A stretch of DNA of 64,000 nucleotides from Antrodiella citrinella (taxonomy: Eukaryota; Basidiomycota; Agaricomycetes; Polyporales; Steccherinaceae). The position numbers were made by a program, and so were the translations under genes. This document shows positions 20,601 through 32,664 of this stretch, one piece after another (within the stretch, counting starts at the first letter, position 1; each line of letters starts with the position of its first letter). The notes below the pieces were generated by a model. The model saw only the letters and a list, made by a program, of their open reading frames with translations, searched no databases and was not told where the DNA came from. The DNA lies in NCBI GenBank assembly GCA_004802725.1, contig SGPM01000084.1, positions 1-64,000 of the forward strand, in the 5' to 3' direction.

Positions 20601-23205
20601 TTATTGGCCCTTGCCACCAGGCATCGGAGGGCCCCGTCTAGGTTCCTCGAGCGGATTCCGCCACTCGTCCTCCTGGACAAGCATCCCAGGATTGATCTCT
20701 CTCTTATCCTCGGTTGCCAGTCCCGTCGCATCAAGCCACGAGTACCCTGCAGGTCGACACATCACATAGTAGAGATTTCGCCGCCAGTTCCCATGCGAGA
20801 ACGGATTGGGAGGCGGAGGTCCTCCGAGCGTTTTGTGCGCTGCGTTGCGAATCTGTTTGGAAAGCGGAATCAGTAAATCACGTTTTCTCTATTTCCCCAT
20901 TCCCTATATCACACCCGCGTCCGTAGGGAGAAAGAACATAGAAGCGCAGAGTTGATCTCCCTTTCAATCGATTGGTCGTAGATCCACCGAGACGCCGCGG
21001 ATTGGCCGCGGATATGGCACATTATGTAGGTGTGTGGGCAACGGGCACAGCGGGCACGGACAAAACCACATCCATTCGAGGAATCCAAGGAACTTACCTG
21101 TTCAATTGTCGTCACATTCAAAAGCAATAACTGTCAGCCGCAGAAGATTGGTCAGAAACTGCCTTGTTCACTACCCTCAAAATGGAGCGCCCTGAAATTG
21201 GCGGACGTACCCGTAGGTGATAGGCCAGGAGTGCTGACACAGGCCATACGATCAGTATGGACATGAAGAATGCCACGGCACTGCCTGTGCCTTGACTGGT
21301 GCGCAGCGCTTGCTTGAAGCTGAGATTGAAGGGTGCTCTAGTGAGCAAATAAAGGTGGATGGCCGTGGTGCAAATGACCAGTATAAGAGTCGTAACCTAC
21401 GTAAAGCGCGAGCAAAATCTCGGTAAGGATTCTCCTGCAGATAAACACAAGCGATCTAAGCACTCACACCAGACACAAGGAACGTGAAGAAGGACGTGTA
21501 GTTACGTCGTCCTACGCAGTTATTTACCCACTGACAGTGATGATCACAATTATCTACACAATTATCGCACTATGAAAACAGCAAGGTAAGCGGCATGTCG
21601 ACTACATCACGAAGAAGATTTACCATCTTGCAGTGACTTGACCGGGGAGGGCGGTAGGTATGGCATGTTGGGCAATATTTGACGCGAACACTGCGCAGAG
21701 AACATCAAGACATGTCATTCGGCCTCCAGAAGCAGGGAACTCACATTCCAGCGCGCACTTTGAGGTCCCTAGGCAGCGGTGTGCGAAGGGAATCGGAGGA
21801 TCCGTTGGGAGCTGCAGACGGTGGCTCAGGGTCCAGATTTCGAGGCAGAATTCCAGGGTCACGAAAGGCCTACACACGCAAAATAAATCGGCCGCACCAC
21901 ACAGCCTCCATATTCAAATAAACTCACCGTGGCGCACATACTCGAAATCGTCAGCAGACACAAATACGCCCCTACCGCGGCGACAGCCGGGCTTTCGTTC
22001 CTCCACCACCATACGCAGGTCGTACCAAACCAAACGCCAGCGATCCCGAAGACGACTATAAGCGAGGCGATGAACGCCCACGACGAATCCCCTCCCGTCA
22101 TAAGGTAGCCACCAAGGAAGAAGCGGTTGCGCGAAGGATTGTTGCTGTACTTGCGCACCAGACGGCTCGTCTCGGGATCGCGCACCGGGGTCTCTGACAA
22201 CGGCGGCGTAGTGTCCGGAGGTATTGGATTGAACTGCAACTGTGCGAAGGAAACCGAAGAGGCAGCACCCGGTGAACTCTCCTTGTATCTCGTGACCCCC
22301 GACAACGGGGTGTCGTCATCCGAGACTTCGAAAGTCATGCGACCGTTGGCTGCCGGTGATATGGGGGAGCCCTGCGTGGACCTGGGGATGTAGGGATTGC
22401 TACCTGTCTGGCTGCGATCATGGCTGGGACCGGCCGTTGAGCCTTTCCGGTAACTATTCCGTTTGAACAACCTCTCGAAACTGTCTCGCATCCTCCCTCC
22501 AGGACTGATACTGCTCTCGCTCCTCCCATACGGCCCCGATGCAATGGTGAGAGACGGTCGCGAGGTAACGGTGGACTTACGCGGAAGTCTCGTACCGATG
22601 GGCAAAAGTGGTTCTCGGCTATGCTTTTGAGTCGTGACCTTGGAACCGGATGGGATGTGCGGAAGGAAATGGAGGTCCTCCGTGGATGCGTGCAAACTAT
22701 CCGATACGTCTGACTCTTTGGCAGAATGCTTGGTAAACGACGCGAGGTGTACTGGGGTCATAACATGGGCCTCCGATGAAATCATGGAACCCGCGCTAAG
22801 CGGACGCGGCGTTATCTGAGCTTGAACGATAGTGGGAAGAGGTGGTACGGGAGGCGGCGGTGTGCTATTGTTCGGTCTCTGGGGATAGAAGAAAGACGAA
22901 GACGGTGACATGCCGGAACCACTTGAGAGAGGGCGGGGCTGGTACATAGGTATCGAGACGTGCGGCGACTCTGCGACGGGACTGCTGTTGCTTGTGGCAT
23001 GGCGAGATTTGGAAGAGACGACGGACCCCGACCGTACGTGAGCTGGTATGCTGGACATGCTACCCCGAGGCACTCCATGTTTGGAGGGGCTGGTGCTGCC
23101 AAGGGTATGTTGACGGTTATGACTTCCGCCCTGGCTTGGAGAGAATGGGAGTTGGGCAGCGACACGCTGGGAGTGCAGCTGCGGTAAAGAATGTGATGCA
23201 GACAT
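20601..23205 (-). CDS. ERF2: DHHC palmitoyltransferase, ERF2-like
   Basis: Integral membrane S-acyltransferase that attaches palmitate to cysteines of target proteins, in yeast acting on Ras with a partner (Erf4). The N-terminal 340 or so residues are Ser/Pro-rich and disordered. Two membrane segments follow ([39 protein letters not shown]), then the zinc-binding cysteine-rich domain ([18 protein letters not shown]) with the catalytic DHHC box [20 protein letters not shown]. Two further membrane segments follow ([37 protein letters not shown]) and then the conserved cytosolic tail ([19 protein letters not shown]). The family TTxE motif appears as TTIEQ. The ATG at 23205 is chosen because the open frame upstream lacks another ATG; an upstream exon is possible. 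The stop is TAA at 20601-20603. Confidence 0.88.
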
Positions 23206-24667
23206 TGCAGAAAGTAGAGTATGGATCGAGTCGGCCAAGATATACAGCTGGAACGGAAACGAAGGAAGCCTGACGACTGGGGTCGGCGCTGAGAAGGTGC
23301 ACGAGGAGATGGTCTGGAAAAAGCGTGCAGAAATCGAGACTGTAAAACGCAATTTAGTTCATAGCAGAGGCTCTAACGCGGAATAATGAAACTGACTCGT
23401 ACCCTCTGCTCGTGCTTGGACGTCGGGTGAACGTCCCCAGCTGAGTCACACACCACCGACAACAGCCGTGACAGGTCACGCATATGTCACACCCGTCTGT
23501 TGCGAACACTCTCGTCACTGCGTCCTGGACCTCCCTGACACTGAAGCTAGCCCAAAGCTAGCCTCATCCACCGTCTTGCAACGACGCCCTGTTCATTGTA
23601 ACGACCTTGTTCAATCCCCAGGACATCAGACGTCCGTGAGCATGTCATTCTGTTGTTCTCATTCGAAACTGATAGCCACGCTCTGCTATGATCGCGCTTC
23701 TCCTCACCCAGTGTCCGATATTCTCTGAAATCTAGCCAGCTGCTGTCTCCCTCACCGACGACCGTGACCTCAAGGACACTTGCCACCGTGTCTATTTTAA
23801 GGATCTGACAAGCTTGAAGGTTGTCCTTGGCCCATGCTCGAACCTGTGCAGATAGTCTCTCGAAAGAGCCGTTTATGCGAGTTGAGTTGATTTCGTTCGA
23901 TTTGACGTGATTGATTTGCTCGATGGAAGGAGCATGACTGGGATGTTGCAGGTATGGACGTGTGCACACACGACAGATTCACGGGAGCGTGCTACCATTC
24001 CATGCATATCCCATGCCAAGACAGCAAATCCGAGCGACTCCCGAACAGTCAGGTTGCTCCGAGGACGGTCGTTCACAATGTTCACAGGTTGTTGAGAGGA
24101 TACAACGAAGTGTATATTCGGGTAGACGATTCACCGGAGAAAGGACACATGGCGGGATTGTCGTTCATGGGGTCGGGGAGGGATCTCGATAACGCAGATC
24201 AGGTTTTGGGATGCTTCCTGATGCATTGACGTGGTCTAACCCGTTTGAGGACTGTGAGGCTCATGTACTTGATACCGGGCGCTGTGTAGCATGTATGTAC
24301 TGGAAATGAAGATGAACGTGCTACTGCGAGCGAGTGTCGCGTGCAGCGGTGTCGAGCAGTCTCAGTATGTTGTGGCGAACGAGGAAGATTGAAAGTATGG
24401 ACGAGCAGTGATCGGACCGCATGGAGGAGTGTTGGATCGGACTTTTGCTTTTGTTTGATGGCGACCATGTTCGTCTCGGATATGTTTTCTTTCTCAAACA
24501 CAGTATAGCGTACTAATCGCCTAGCAGTCTACTCGCACTGCACCTAATCTCTCCTTCTCCTACTACCCCGCGCTGGTCGTACAGATTCACCCGCTCCCTG
24601 CGTCAACCATCCCGACGCAGCGACCACGCACTCGCTAGTAATCATTCATTAGGCCCCCACACTCCTT
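23206..24667. other. Divergent promoter region, 1.5 kb, no supported gene
   Basis: The region lies between the starts of the DHHC gene (reverse) and the LIM gene (forward). A reverse frame of about 140 codons (23547-23969) and a forward frame of about 90 codons (23954-24229, ending GLSFMGSGRDLDNADQVLGCFLMH-like) overlap each other. Neither has splice support or a known motif, so neither is called. Confidence 0.4.
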
Positions 24668-27556
24668 ATGGCTCAACTGCTCAAACCAGCACAGGGCTCA
24701 GAGCGCATCTCGCAGATTCTGCCAACTGTCAAGTGCTCCAGCTGCAATGCCCCAGTCCCCATCTCTGAACTCGGAGACCATGTCTGCGCAAAGCCACCGC
24801 CCATGCCAGCGTTCAAGCCGCCCATGTCACCGCGTTCTCCTGCTTCCTTTCTCCCCCAGAAGTACCAGAACCTCGTCACTCCCAGATCACAGACTCCTCA
24901 GGCTCAGATCCCTCCAAAGTCCCCGCCCCCGCTGTCGCCATTGCCTCCTACGCCACGTACAGCGAGCCCCCTCGCTACACCTTCCTCGAGCCGACCACGT
25001 GCACCGTCATCAGCCTCATCTGTGAGCTCCAGAAGTACCGCAACCTATAATAACCGCCGAAGTACAGCAACCTATACCAATCGCAGAAGCACTGCAGGCT
25101 CTTCCAGCTCAGGTCGCACCGAGACACCGCGTCCGGAGAATGGCAAAGTCGCCTTCCCGTCGCGCGGAGAACCTGCGGGGCGCGGACCTGGTCGCATCCG
25201 AATACCATCGACCGTGTCTGCCGCGTCTAGCTATACCTCACCGACGTCGCCACACTCTGATTCATCGGACTCGCGTTCAATAGTTCAAGGTGGTCCCCCT
25301 CCTCCAGGTGCCTTGGCATCTCGCGTTCGGGCACCGTCCAACGCGAGCATGCGCCCCCCACCACCCAACGCGTTCCGCCAGCCAGCACAGTCTAGTCCAG
25401 CACCCTACGCACCCCCTCCTCAACCAGGCCCTGCACCGATAGGCACTTTGTCATCTACATCTCCTCGACCCCGAGCTGTTACCAACGCCGGGGGTCCGCC
25501 CGAGTTTCAAACAGGACCCGACGTGATTTACTCTACTGGTAACCGGTCGCCAATCGCTGCTGCATATGATGCACGCGCCCGTGCCCCCTCGAATGCCAGT
25601 ACCAACTCGTATCCATCGCCAGACCAGGGTTCTCCGAATGTGCAGTTTTCCACGCCGTCGATTGAGATCGATACCAAGATTGGAGGGGAGGCTGGGATGG
25701 CAGGAGTGGGGAGGAGAGGCTTTGCAGCGGCAGCGAGGGCGGCGATGTTCACGCATCATACAGGACATTCACCATATCTCCCAGGGCCGCCATCAAGCTT
25801 CCTGAACGGTATGGACGCGGTTCAAGGGATGGATGGTAGACGAGCAAACGCCCCGCACTTCCTAGACATTGCGTCAGCGCGAAGTTACTGTTCGTACCCT
25901 TCTTTACCTCACTCCATTGGCGGTATTTCTCACGTTTCATTAATTTCTCTAGCAGCGAACACACCGCCGCTATCTCCGAATTCTGGATCTTCGCATTCCC
26001 CTCGTTCACCACTCTCTGCTAGCCTCCCGTCGCCCAGTAAAGATGGACGCGGGAGCGCGACACCTACACGTCCTGACATCGCGTCGTCGCGCACCCCCTC
26101 ACCGTCAAGTCAGTATTTGCAGCACAACCACGTCATTTCATCTCCTGGTTTAGAACCGCCGAAATCTCCTCTGAACCCATCATCACCAACGACGCCCAGT
26201 CTACCATTCTTTGAGAAGTTCAAGAACAGCATCAACACGACTCTAGTGGAGGACAAGGAGGAAGAGAGTGTCCCCGGCTCCCCGATGTCTGATTCTAGTT
26301 ACGGTGGACTGGCATATGCCGATTCTGATGCTGAGGAAGACGATCCGCCACCACAACCTGTATCTGCTCCTGCCGCGACTTCCACCTTTCCCGAAGAAGA
26401 AGAAGCACCTCCAGAACCCAGAGCAAAGTCAGCCACGAACAGGGTTCATTTCCCCTCAATAGACTCCAAGACGCACTCCATTGCTGAATCAAGTTACTCC
26501 TCGACTTCGCCTACGCCCTCACCACGATTGCCCATGCGAAGTCTCTCAGCAGCGTCTACCGCAGCTTCCGCTTATGCCCTGCGGTCCGCCGCCAAGTCGA
26601 CGGGTGCGCTAGACCGTGCTATGGAGACTCTGTTCGAAGAAGACGCTACTTCCCCCACGACAACCTCAAATTCCAGCCCAGCTATGTTCCCCATAGACGG
26701 CCACCGAGATAGCAAACCTCCCAAGCTGCCCACGCGATCACACACGAGTCCGACGATGGGTGCCGGACGACCGGATTCGAGGTACGCTGTCGTGGCTGGG
26801 AAGAGGCGGGAGAAGGTGCCGAAGAGGGTCTGCATCAAGTGCGATAAACATATTGAGGACGGGAGGTGGATACAGATGGACGGTGGAGGCGTGCTTTGTG
26901 ATAAATGTTGGAAGAATATGTACTTACCCAAGGTGAGTTTCCGATTCGTTCTATTGCGTTTGTGTCGTGGTGCTGATTGGGGGCTCGTGCGTGTAGTGCC
27001 GCCGTTGTAATTTAACCATAGAAAAACAGGCGATCTCGTCTTCGGACGGCCAACTAAAAGGCAAATATCACAGAGACTGCTTCACTTGTCATACCTGCCA
27101 GGTGAGTGTCCGCACATTACTCTTTCCTTTGAACGCGTGTGCTGACTCTACTTGTAGAAACCATTTCCGGACAAGTCCTTCTACGTCTTCGACGGCAAGC
27201 CATTCTGCGGGTACCACTACCACGAAGCCAACGACTCCCTTTGCGCCGCAACCTTATGCGGTCAACCCATCGAGGGACCTTGCGCAGTCTCGCACGCCGG
27301 TGACAAGTATCATCCTGAGCACTTCACATGCGAGCACTTCAGGTGCTCAGAGAAGCTCGTCGAATACTGGGAAGTGGAGGGGAAGATGCTTTGTGAGAAG
27401 CATGCCAATGCGATGGCCGAGGACGACGACGACGATCCGAACGTGCGTGCGACGAGACGGGTCACTCGGTTCATTGACTTGGCGGGTATGGGGTCTGGTC
27501 CTGGAGGAGGCTCGGGGAAGGACGACGATAACGCCAGCGATGATGAGCTGCGGTAG
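24668..27556 (+). CDS. LIM-domain protein, paxillin-like (Pxl1 type)
   Basis: Three exons: 24668-26932, 26997-27101 and 27158-27556. The first 700 residues are Pro/Ser-rich and probably disordered, after a short Cys-containing motif near the N-terminus (VKCSSCNAPVPISELGDHVC) that resembles a zinc knuckle. The C-terminus carries LIM-type zinc fingers: CIKCDKHIEDGRW with CDKCWKNMYLPKC, then CRRCNLTIE with YHRDCFTCHTCQKPF, then FCGYHYHEANDSLC with YHPEHFTCEHFRC. This order (disordered N-terminus, LIM repeats at the end) is that of fungal paxillin-like proteins, which act at the actomyosin ring and polarised growth sites with Rho GTPases. That role is an inference from architecture. An acidic tail (EDDDDDP ... 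DDDNASDDELR) ends the protein. The gene looks complete. Confidence 0.85.
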
Positions 27557-28617
27557 CGGAGGAGATGGAAGGTGAGGACAAGACGGAGGGGGAATTGAGC
27601 TTTGGGGCTACAACTACCCTCGATAACATTGGCGTGTACCCGATCGCCTTCACTATACCGGAACATCTACGCACACTATACCACCACACCCACTTCATTT
27701 CCACACCACCATACCACACACATACACGGGAGCTCCTTCCTCCCTCCCCTCTTCTTCATGTCCCTTTACAACTCTGGTCTCCTCGGATTGTTTCAATTCA
27801 TTGTATTTTTGCATCATCACACAACAAACAATCAAAAGGGAGATCCAGTTCAGGAATTTCAGTCACCACACAACACATCCTTTTCCATCTTACCTACTTC
27901 CATTTCGTCGAGCTTCATTCTGGACCGCATTATTCCTCTCTCACGCAATCGTCCCATGTTCAGTTTATTCGTTTCGGATTCTTCGTCTTTCGCTTCTGAC
28001 CTGTATATATTGGGCCTTAGTAATCTGGTGGACGGCATATGCGACGTCATTCTCTTTCCTCCCCTTCTCCCATGCATGGACATATCGTCTCCGTTACTTC
28101 TACTTCTGCTTCCCGACCTGCGCCTTCCTTCACTCTCACTCTCATCTCGTTTCCTGTCTTCTCTTCGATTATCTGTCACGTTTTATTACTACCTTCTACC
28201 TTCATGTTGCAGTCTCATCTCGCCATTTATTTCGTTTTGTTTAGGTACACTTCGCCTCCTTCCCCGGACATTCTTCTTTTCCTCGGTTCCTTGTTTCTCG
28301 TTGACTGTCACCTGGACAACTTTTGGTCATGCATACAAGAAAGTTTCTTCGACCCCCCCACACCAACCAACGCCCCTTGTATATTTCGTCTTTTCGTTTC
28401 ATTCCCGCGTGTTGGGTTGTAATAACCGCCGTACTACGTAGGTAATTTTATACCACACGTATAATGCATTCCGAACATACATAGTCTACATTGTTACACT
28501 GCTCGGCGAGATTTGTCCTCTTCCCCACCCCTCGGCGGTAAGCAGTAACGCGAACAAACGATTTACATGGGTGGTGTACATATATGCAAAAGGTTTCGTC
28601 TCCCGGACGGTCTGGCT
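27557..28617. other. Pyrimidine-rich tail-to-tail region
   Basis: This lies between the stops of the LIM gene (forward) and the PPAT gene (reverse). From about 27660 to 28400 the forward strand is strongly C/T-rich, which leaves forward frames open by composition (one of 279 codons). The predicted peptides are Ser/Leu/Phe/His-rich without known motifs. It probably includes a long 3' UTR. Confidence 0.5.
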
Positions 28618-29849
28618 TTATTCGACCTTGATACCCTTCTTCTGTTGTTCTACGATCCATTCCCTAATGAACGTGCTGCTCATCTTGGTCTTCTTCAATG
28701 CCTCTGAGTCTTCCGCATCTAGATTCGCCTCAGTTGATGAGATGACATCTATGACGAACGTCTTCAAGGATGAGAGGTCCTTCTCTCTACGATGCTTCTC
28801 GACTATACATCACAAATAGACAGTATGATCAACAACTCTGCCAAGATAACGCGAAACGAATACGTACTAGCCGCTGCACCGGACAACGTCTCCTTGCTCA
28901 CGACCAACGCTTGAATATTCGGATCCCACGCGGTGGGGCCGTACACGTCGACTATGGGGACGATGTCGTATTCAACGCTGGGCTTGAAGAGCGTGAGGAA
29001 CGCGCGTGTGCGTTCTTCGCGTCGGGAAAGCGGCTCGAGGACGTGTTTGTTCGCTTTGTTCTTGAGTAACGCATCATCTAGTGCGAAAAATACAGGTAAG
29101 AACATGAACTATCACGCAGAAGGAGGACGAGAGAACAGAGCGCACCTGTTACACCGACGATAAGCTTAGTACTCGTGATCCACGCAGCCATACTAAGCAG
29201 AATCTTATGGCCCGCATGTAGGTGGTCAAAGGTTCCCCCCAATGCGGTGACGGGGAAGAAGGCGGGAAGTCCACTTTCTGTAGGATGTAACGGTGTTGTT
29301 GTCGGATGTGGGTCTGTGGTCGAATGTGATGGCGCATGATATGACGAAGGTTCCACCCAAATCGTGTCTGCAGAACGATCTGCAATGCTGGTGGGGATAT
29401 TCTGCAAGCCGTCCTTCTTCCCCGACTGCGACACTGTATGCAGTGGGGTCGTTGAGTGTATGCTACATCAATTACAAAAGGGTGGGCGTACCTCGGAAGA
29501 TATACCTTGCGTCGGTCCCAATGAACGCAGGCACAATTTCACTCTCTGCATACAACAGAACATCGATGTCCATGAGCACACGGCCTAGTTCCTGCGCGAC
29601 CTTCGTAGCTTGGACGTATACATACGTCAAGAGCCTCTGGACTCCATCCCATCGTTCCGTATGTGATACGCCCCGCGACGAGCCTTCTGAAGGGGCCTCA
29701 AATAGAGGCGAGACGAGAACGATACGAAGATGCCGGAGGGTCTTAGAGGCGGCGAGCGATATCGGGGAGGAGAGGTGGTGTGGAGAGGAGTCGAGTGTCT
29801 CGAGTGGGCAGATCAAGAGAGTGCTCTCGACTGGTTCAGTCGCGTCCAT
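28618..29849 (-). CDS. CAB4: Phosphopantetheine adenylyltransferase (CoA synthesis)
   Basis: Transfers AMP from ATP to 4'-phosphopantetheine to make dephospho-CoA, the penultimate step of CoA synthesis. The N-terminal 120 residues (exon 29849-29492) are variable, as in other eukaryotic versions. The nucleotidyltransferase core begins VTALGGTFDHLHAGHKILL, whose HAGH is the (H/T)xGH signature. It continues with KLIVGVTDD, a conserved LEPLSRREERTRAFLTLF block, YDIVPIVDVYGPTAWDPNIQALVVSKET, and a C-terminal SSTFIREWI that matches the ISSTxxR motif. Four exons join in phase; the intron after 29492 was placed using the acceptor at about 29434, which restores frame. The eukaryotic protein is monofunctional in fungi. 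The gene appears complete, ending in TAA. Confidence 0.88.
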
Positions 29850-30421
29850 GTTACTGTACTTCCAGATTACAGAGCTGGCAGAACGAACGATCTGCTGTTC
29901 TCCGGAGTGTAGAGATCAAGTTGACTATGAGATCAGCTTTCCCGTGGTTTGAGGTCGGTACAAAGAGGTGATAGCGTTGGACCGTTCACTCGGCTGGATG
30001 GCGCAATAAGAGATCACAACAGCAAAGTCAATCAGTGCATTCAGAAAGCTGGGGCTTCCCCGATGTATCTGCATACATCGCCGGCGTGTTCAACAACGAG
30101 CAGCACCACGACAGCACCGTGACGATAATAAACGACCCGGCGGCGACGGTCCCCAGACAGATCGCACGCAGACGATCGTCGGGATTTACCTTTTATGGTG
30201 GTTGTGTGACAGAATGTGACCACATACCAATTTACGGTCACGCTACTTTTCACTTTGTACTGCGCAGCGTGCATCACCGCGTGCTCACCGTCTCACTCGA
30301 CGCCGGCGAGTGCTTCAACGACGTCAGACACTCCCTGATCCTCGGCTTTCTACCGACCTCCATTTTGTTCACAGATTATCCAGTAACGACATTAACGATT
30401 TAACGATTTAACGCACCGAGA
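29850..30421. other. Divergent promoter region PPAT / four-TM protein
   Basis: These 572 bases lie between two start codons facing away from each other. TTAACGATT is directly repeated just upstream of the forward gene (about 30392-30411). No RNA gene or coding frame is supported. Confidence 0.5.
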
Positions 30422-32234
30422 ATGTATTCGTCTCAGCATCTCGATGATCCTCCTCCTTCCTCTCAGTTTCGCCGACCTTGGTCCCCAGATCCTTACGACC
30501 CACTACCGTCTACCTCAGCACAAACATTTGCCAACCATTCTCACAATCAGCAGCGAGAACCTTCCGATGTATCCGTGGAGGCACTCGATCTCGCGGACTA
30601 CGCTCGCACGTTGCAAACACGCGCAGCTGAACACAACGATACCACATGTACTTACAACATGCCTGCGTATCGTTCATTAGAGCGATATGATTACCCTCCG
30701 TCTGCGCCGCAAGGCTTCAGGCCTTTCACCCCGACAACTCGACATACGCTTCCCCCTCCATCGTTAACGTCCGCTCCATCAGTATCGACTTCACGGTCTC
30801 CGACTACAGAATCTTCGTATGGTGCGCGCCTTCCGATCCGTCGGCCGTTCTCTCTACCAGCTTCGTCGTACCCTCAGCGACCCCCCGACTTGTACAGCCA
30901 GCCTTCGCTTTCTAGCAGAGGTCATGCACAGAGCTTTCAGCCTGGTGCTCCACATTCCGAGGTTGACATAACCCAATTTCCAGGCTTCTCCCGTGGCTGG
31001 TACGCCAATCCTAAGGCTGGTGACAACCCTCTTCAAGACCCGTTTTCCCCTCAACACCCCAATGTATTCGACCCTTCTTTCCCTCCAGACGGCTACCGTC
31101 CAGATCCTTACTCCCCACCTCAATTTGGGTATCACACGCCTCCACCTTCATACCCATCTCATGCTTCGGGATCTTCAAGAGATTATCTGCCGTGGAGTGG
31201 AGACCCTCCAGAGACCAATGGCCCACTGGATGCTGAGATCAAGGAAGAGCGTATGAGGATGCTTGAGAAGGAGTTTGGAGCCAAAGGGAAAGGTGTAGTG
31301 GAAGGAGAGACCGTTGTAGGAAGTGTGGATAGCCAGGGGAAGCTGATCACAGAAGGGCCGAAGAAACGATTAGCCGTTCGGTGGCTACAGGTCATTCTTA
31401 CCCTATTGGCTGGAGGGGCGAGTATATATGCTGGTGTGGTATGTTGAAGTTACTTGCCTTCCCAAAGCTTCTGAACTCACATTGTGCAGGCTATCAAACC
31501 CCCAACCCCTGCACCACCAGCTGCTGAGCCTCCATTGTACATTCTGTACGCTCTTTCCATCATCTCTTTCCTCCTCTCGACATACATGTTCCTCATCCGG
31601 CCATGTTGCGGTGGACGTCGTGCCAAGCCTAATACGCCTTTCACGCAAGGTCCGGGTGGTATGATGGTGCTTCCTGTGCAGAACTTCCAAGGAGGAAACA
31701 AGAAGGCTGGCAAGAAAGGTGGTCCTTCAGGAGGCGACGTTCAAGTCAATCTCATAGTCGATCCCACTATGTTTGGACAGCCCCGACGNGAGGAGGCAGA
31801 AGACGAGGANGAACAGTCGGAATTTGGAGGAAGCATACCCGGGACCTACACCGCTTCGTCCGCTCGTAAGCGACGAGAGGGCAAACGGAGAACTGTGTTT
31901 GATGGTCTGGCTTTGGAGGCGCAGTGGAAAGAAGCTAGGAAATGGTTGAAGTGGGGAATGGCTGTGGATCTGCTTAGCATTGTGCTTTGGGGAGCAGANT
32001 TTGTATTCNTTATGTTGGGTAAACGGTGTCCTTCCGGACAGTTTGATGGCTGGTGAGTCGCAGCTTCACTAGGGTACNCTCACTACGGCTCTAACCCTTC
32101 TATCCATCAGGTGCGACGCGTACAACCTGTCNACCGCTTGTGCTTGCCTTGTTGCTTTCGCTTTCGCTCTCAGCGTGTTCTTCGACATCAAGGATCTTCA
32201 TGCTAGTCAAGCATCGCCTCGGACACGGACATAG
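30422..32234 (+). CDS. Membrane protein with disordered N-terminus and four TM segments
   Basis: Exons 30422-31438, 31490-32052 and 32111-32234 join in phase. The first 310 residues are Pro/Ser/Tyr-rich and likely disordered and cytosolic. A predicted helix (EIKEERMRMLEKEFGAK) precedes four hydrophobic segments: WLQVILTLLAGGASIYAGV, LYILYALSIISFLLSTYMFLI, a third in WGMAVDLLSIVLWGA, and CACLVAFAFALSVFFDI. Between segments 2 and 3 lies a hydrophilic loop with a basic patch (SSARKRREGKRR). Several single Ns fall in the second exon and make a few residues uncertain. I do not recognise the family by name. The end of the gene is 26 bases before an N-rich gap. Confidence 0.75.
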
Positions 32235-32260
32235 TGCTTCCTCTCATTGTTCTCATTGTT

Positions 32261-32640
32261 NNNNTNTNNNNCNTTNNNNNNNNNNNNNNNNNNNNNNNNN
32301 NNNNNNNNNNNNNNNNNNNNNNNNNNNNNNNNNNNNNNNNNNNNNNNNNNNNNNNNNNNNNNNNNNNNNNNNNNNNNNNNNNNNNNNNNNNNNNNNNNNN
32401 NNNNNNNNNNNNNNNNNNNNNNNNNNNNNNNNNNNNNNNNNNNNNNNNNNNNNNNNNNNNNNNNNNNNNNNNNNNNNNNNNNNNNNNNNNNNNNNNNNNN
32501 NNNNNNNNNNNNNNNNNNNNNNNNNNNNNNGTGCCNTGANGNGNGCCNNGANNGGNNNNCNGNNNNGANNGNNNTNTGNGACNNACNTGCGNNCGANNAN
32601 NNNCGNTCGNNNATNCTGNNNATCTCGTTNTCNTCNNNTN
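32261..32640. other. Assembly gap / unresolved bases
   Basis: Mostly N, with isolated called bases at both ends. The pattern of single called bases among Ns suggests low-quality consensus rather than a scaffold gap of set length. It covers the presumed promoter and perhaps a 5' exon of the ATG15 gene. Confidence 0.95.
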
Positions 32641-32664
32641 TCTCATGCCTCTGCAGGATCGTTA

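Noticed and set aside
22127..23187. Forward frames opposite the DHHC gene
   Set aside because: They lie antisense to a well-supported coding exon and carry no motif.
27602..28441. Forward open frame of 279 codons after the LIM gene
   Set aside because: It follows from the pyrimidine bias that removes stop codons in several frames at once; the peptide has no motifs, and no intron or conserved start supports it.
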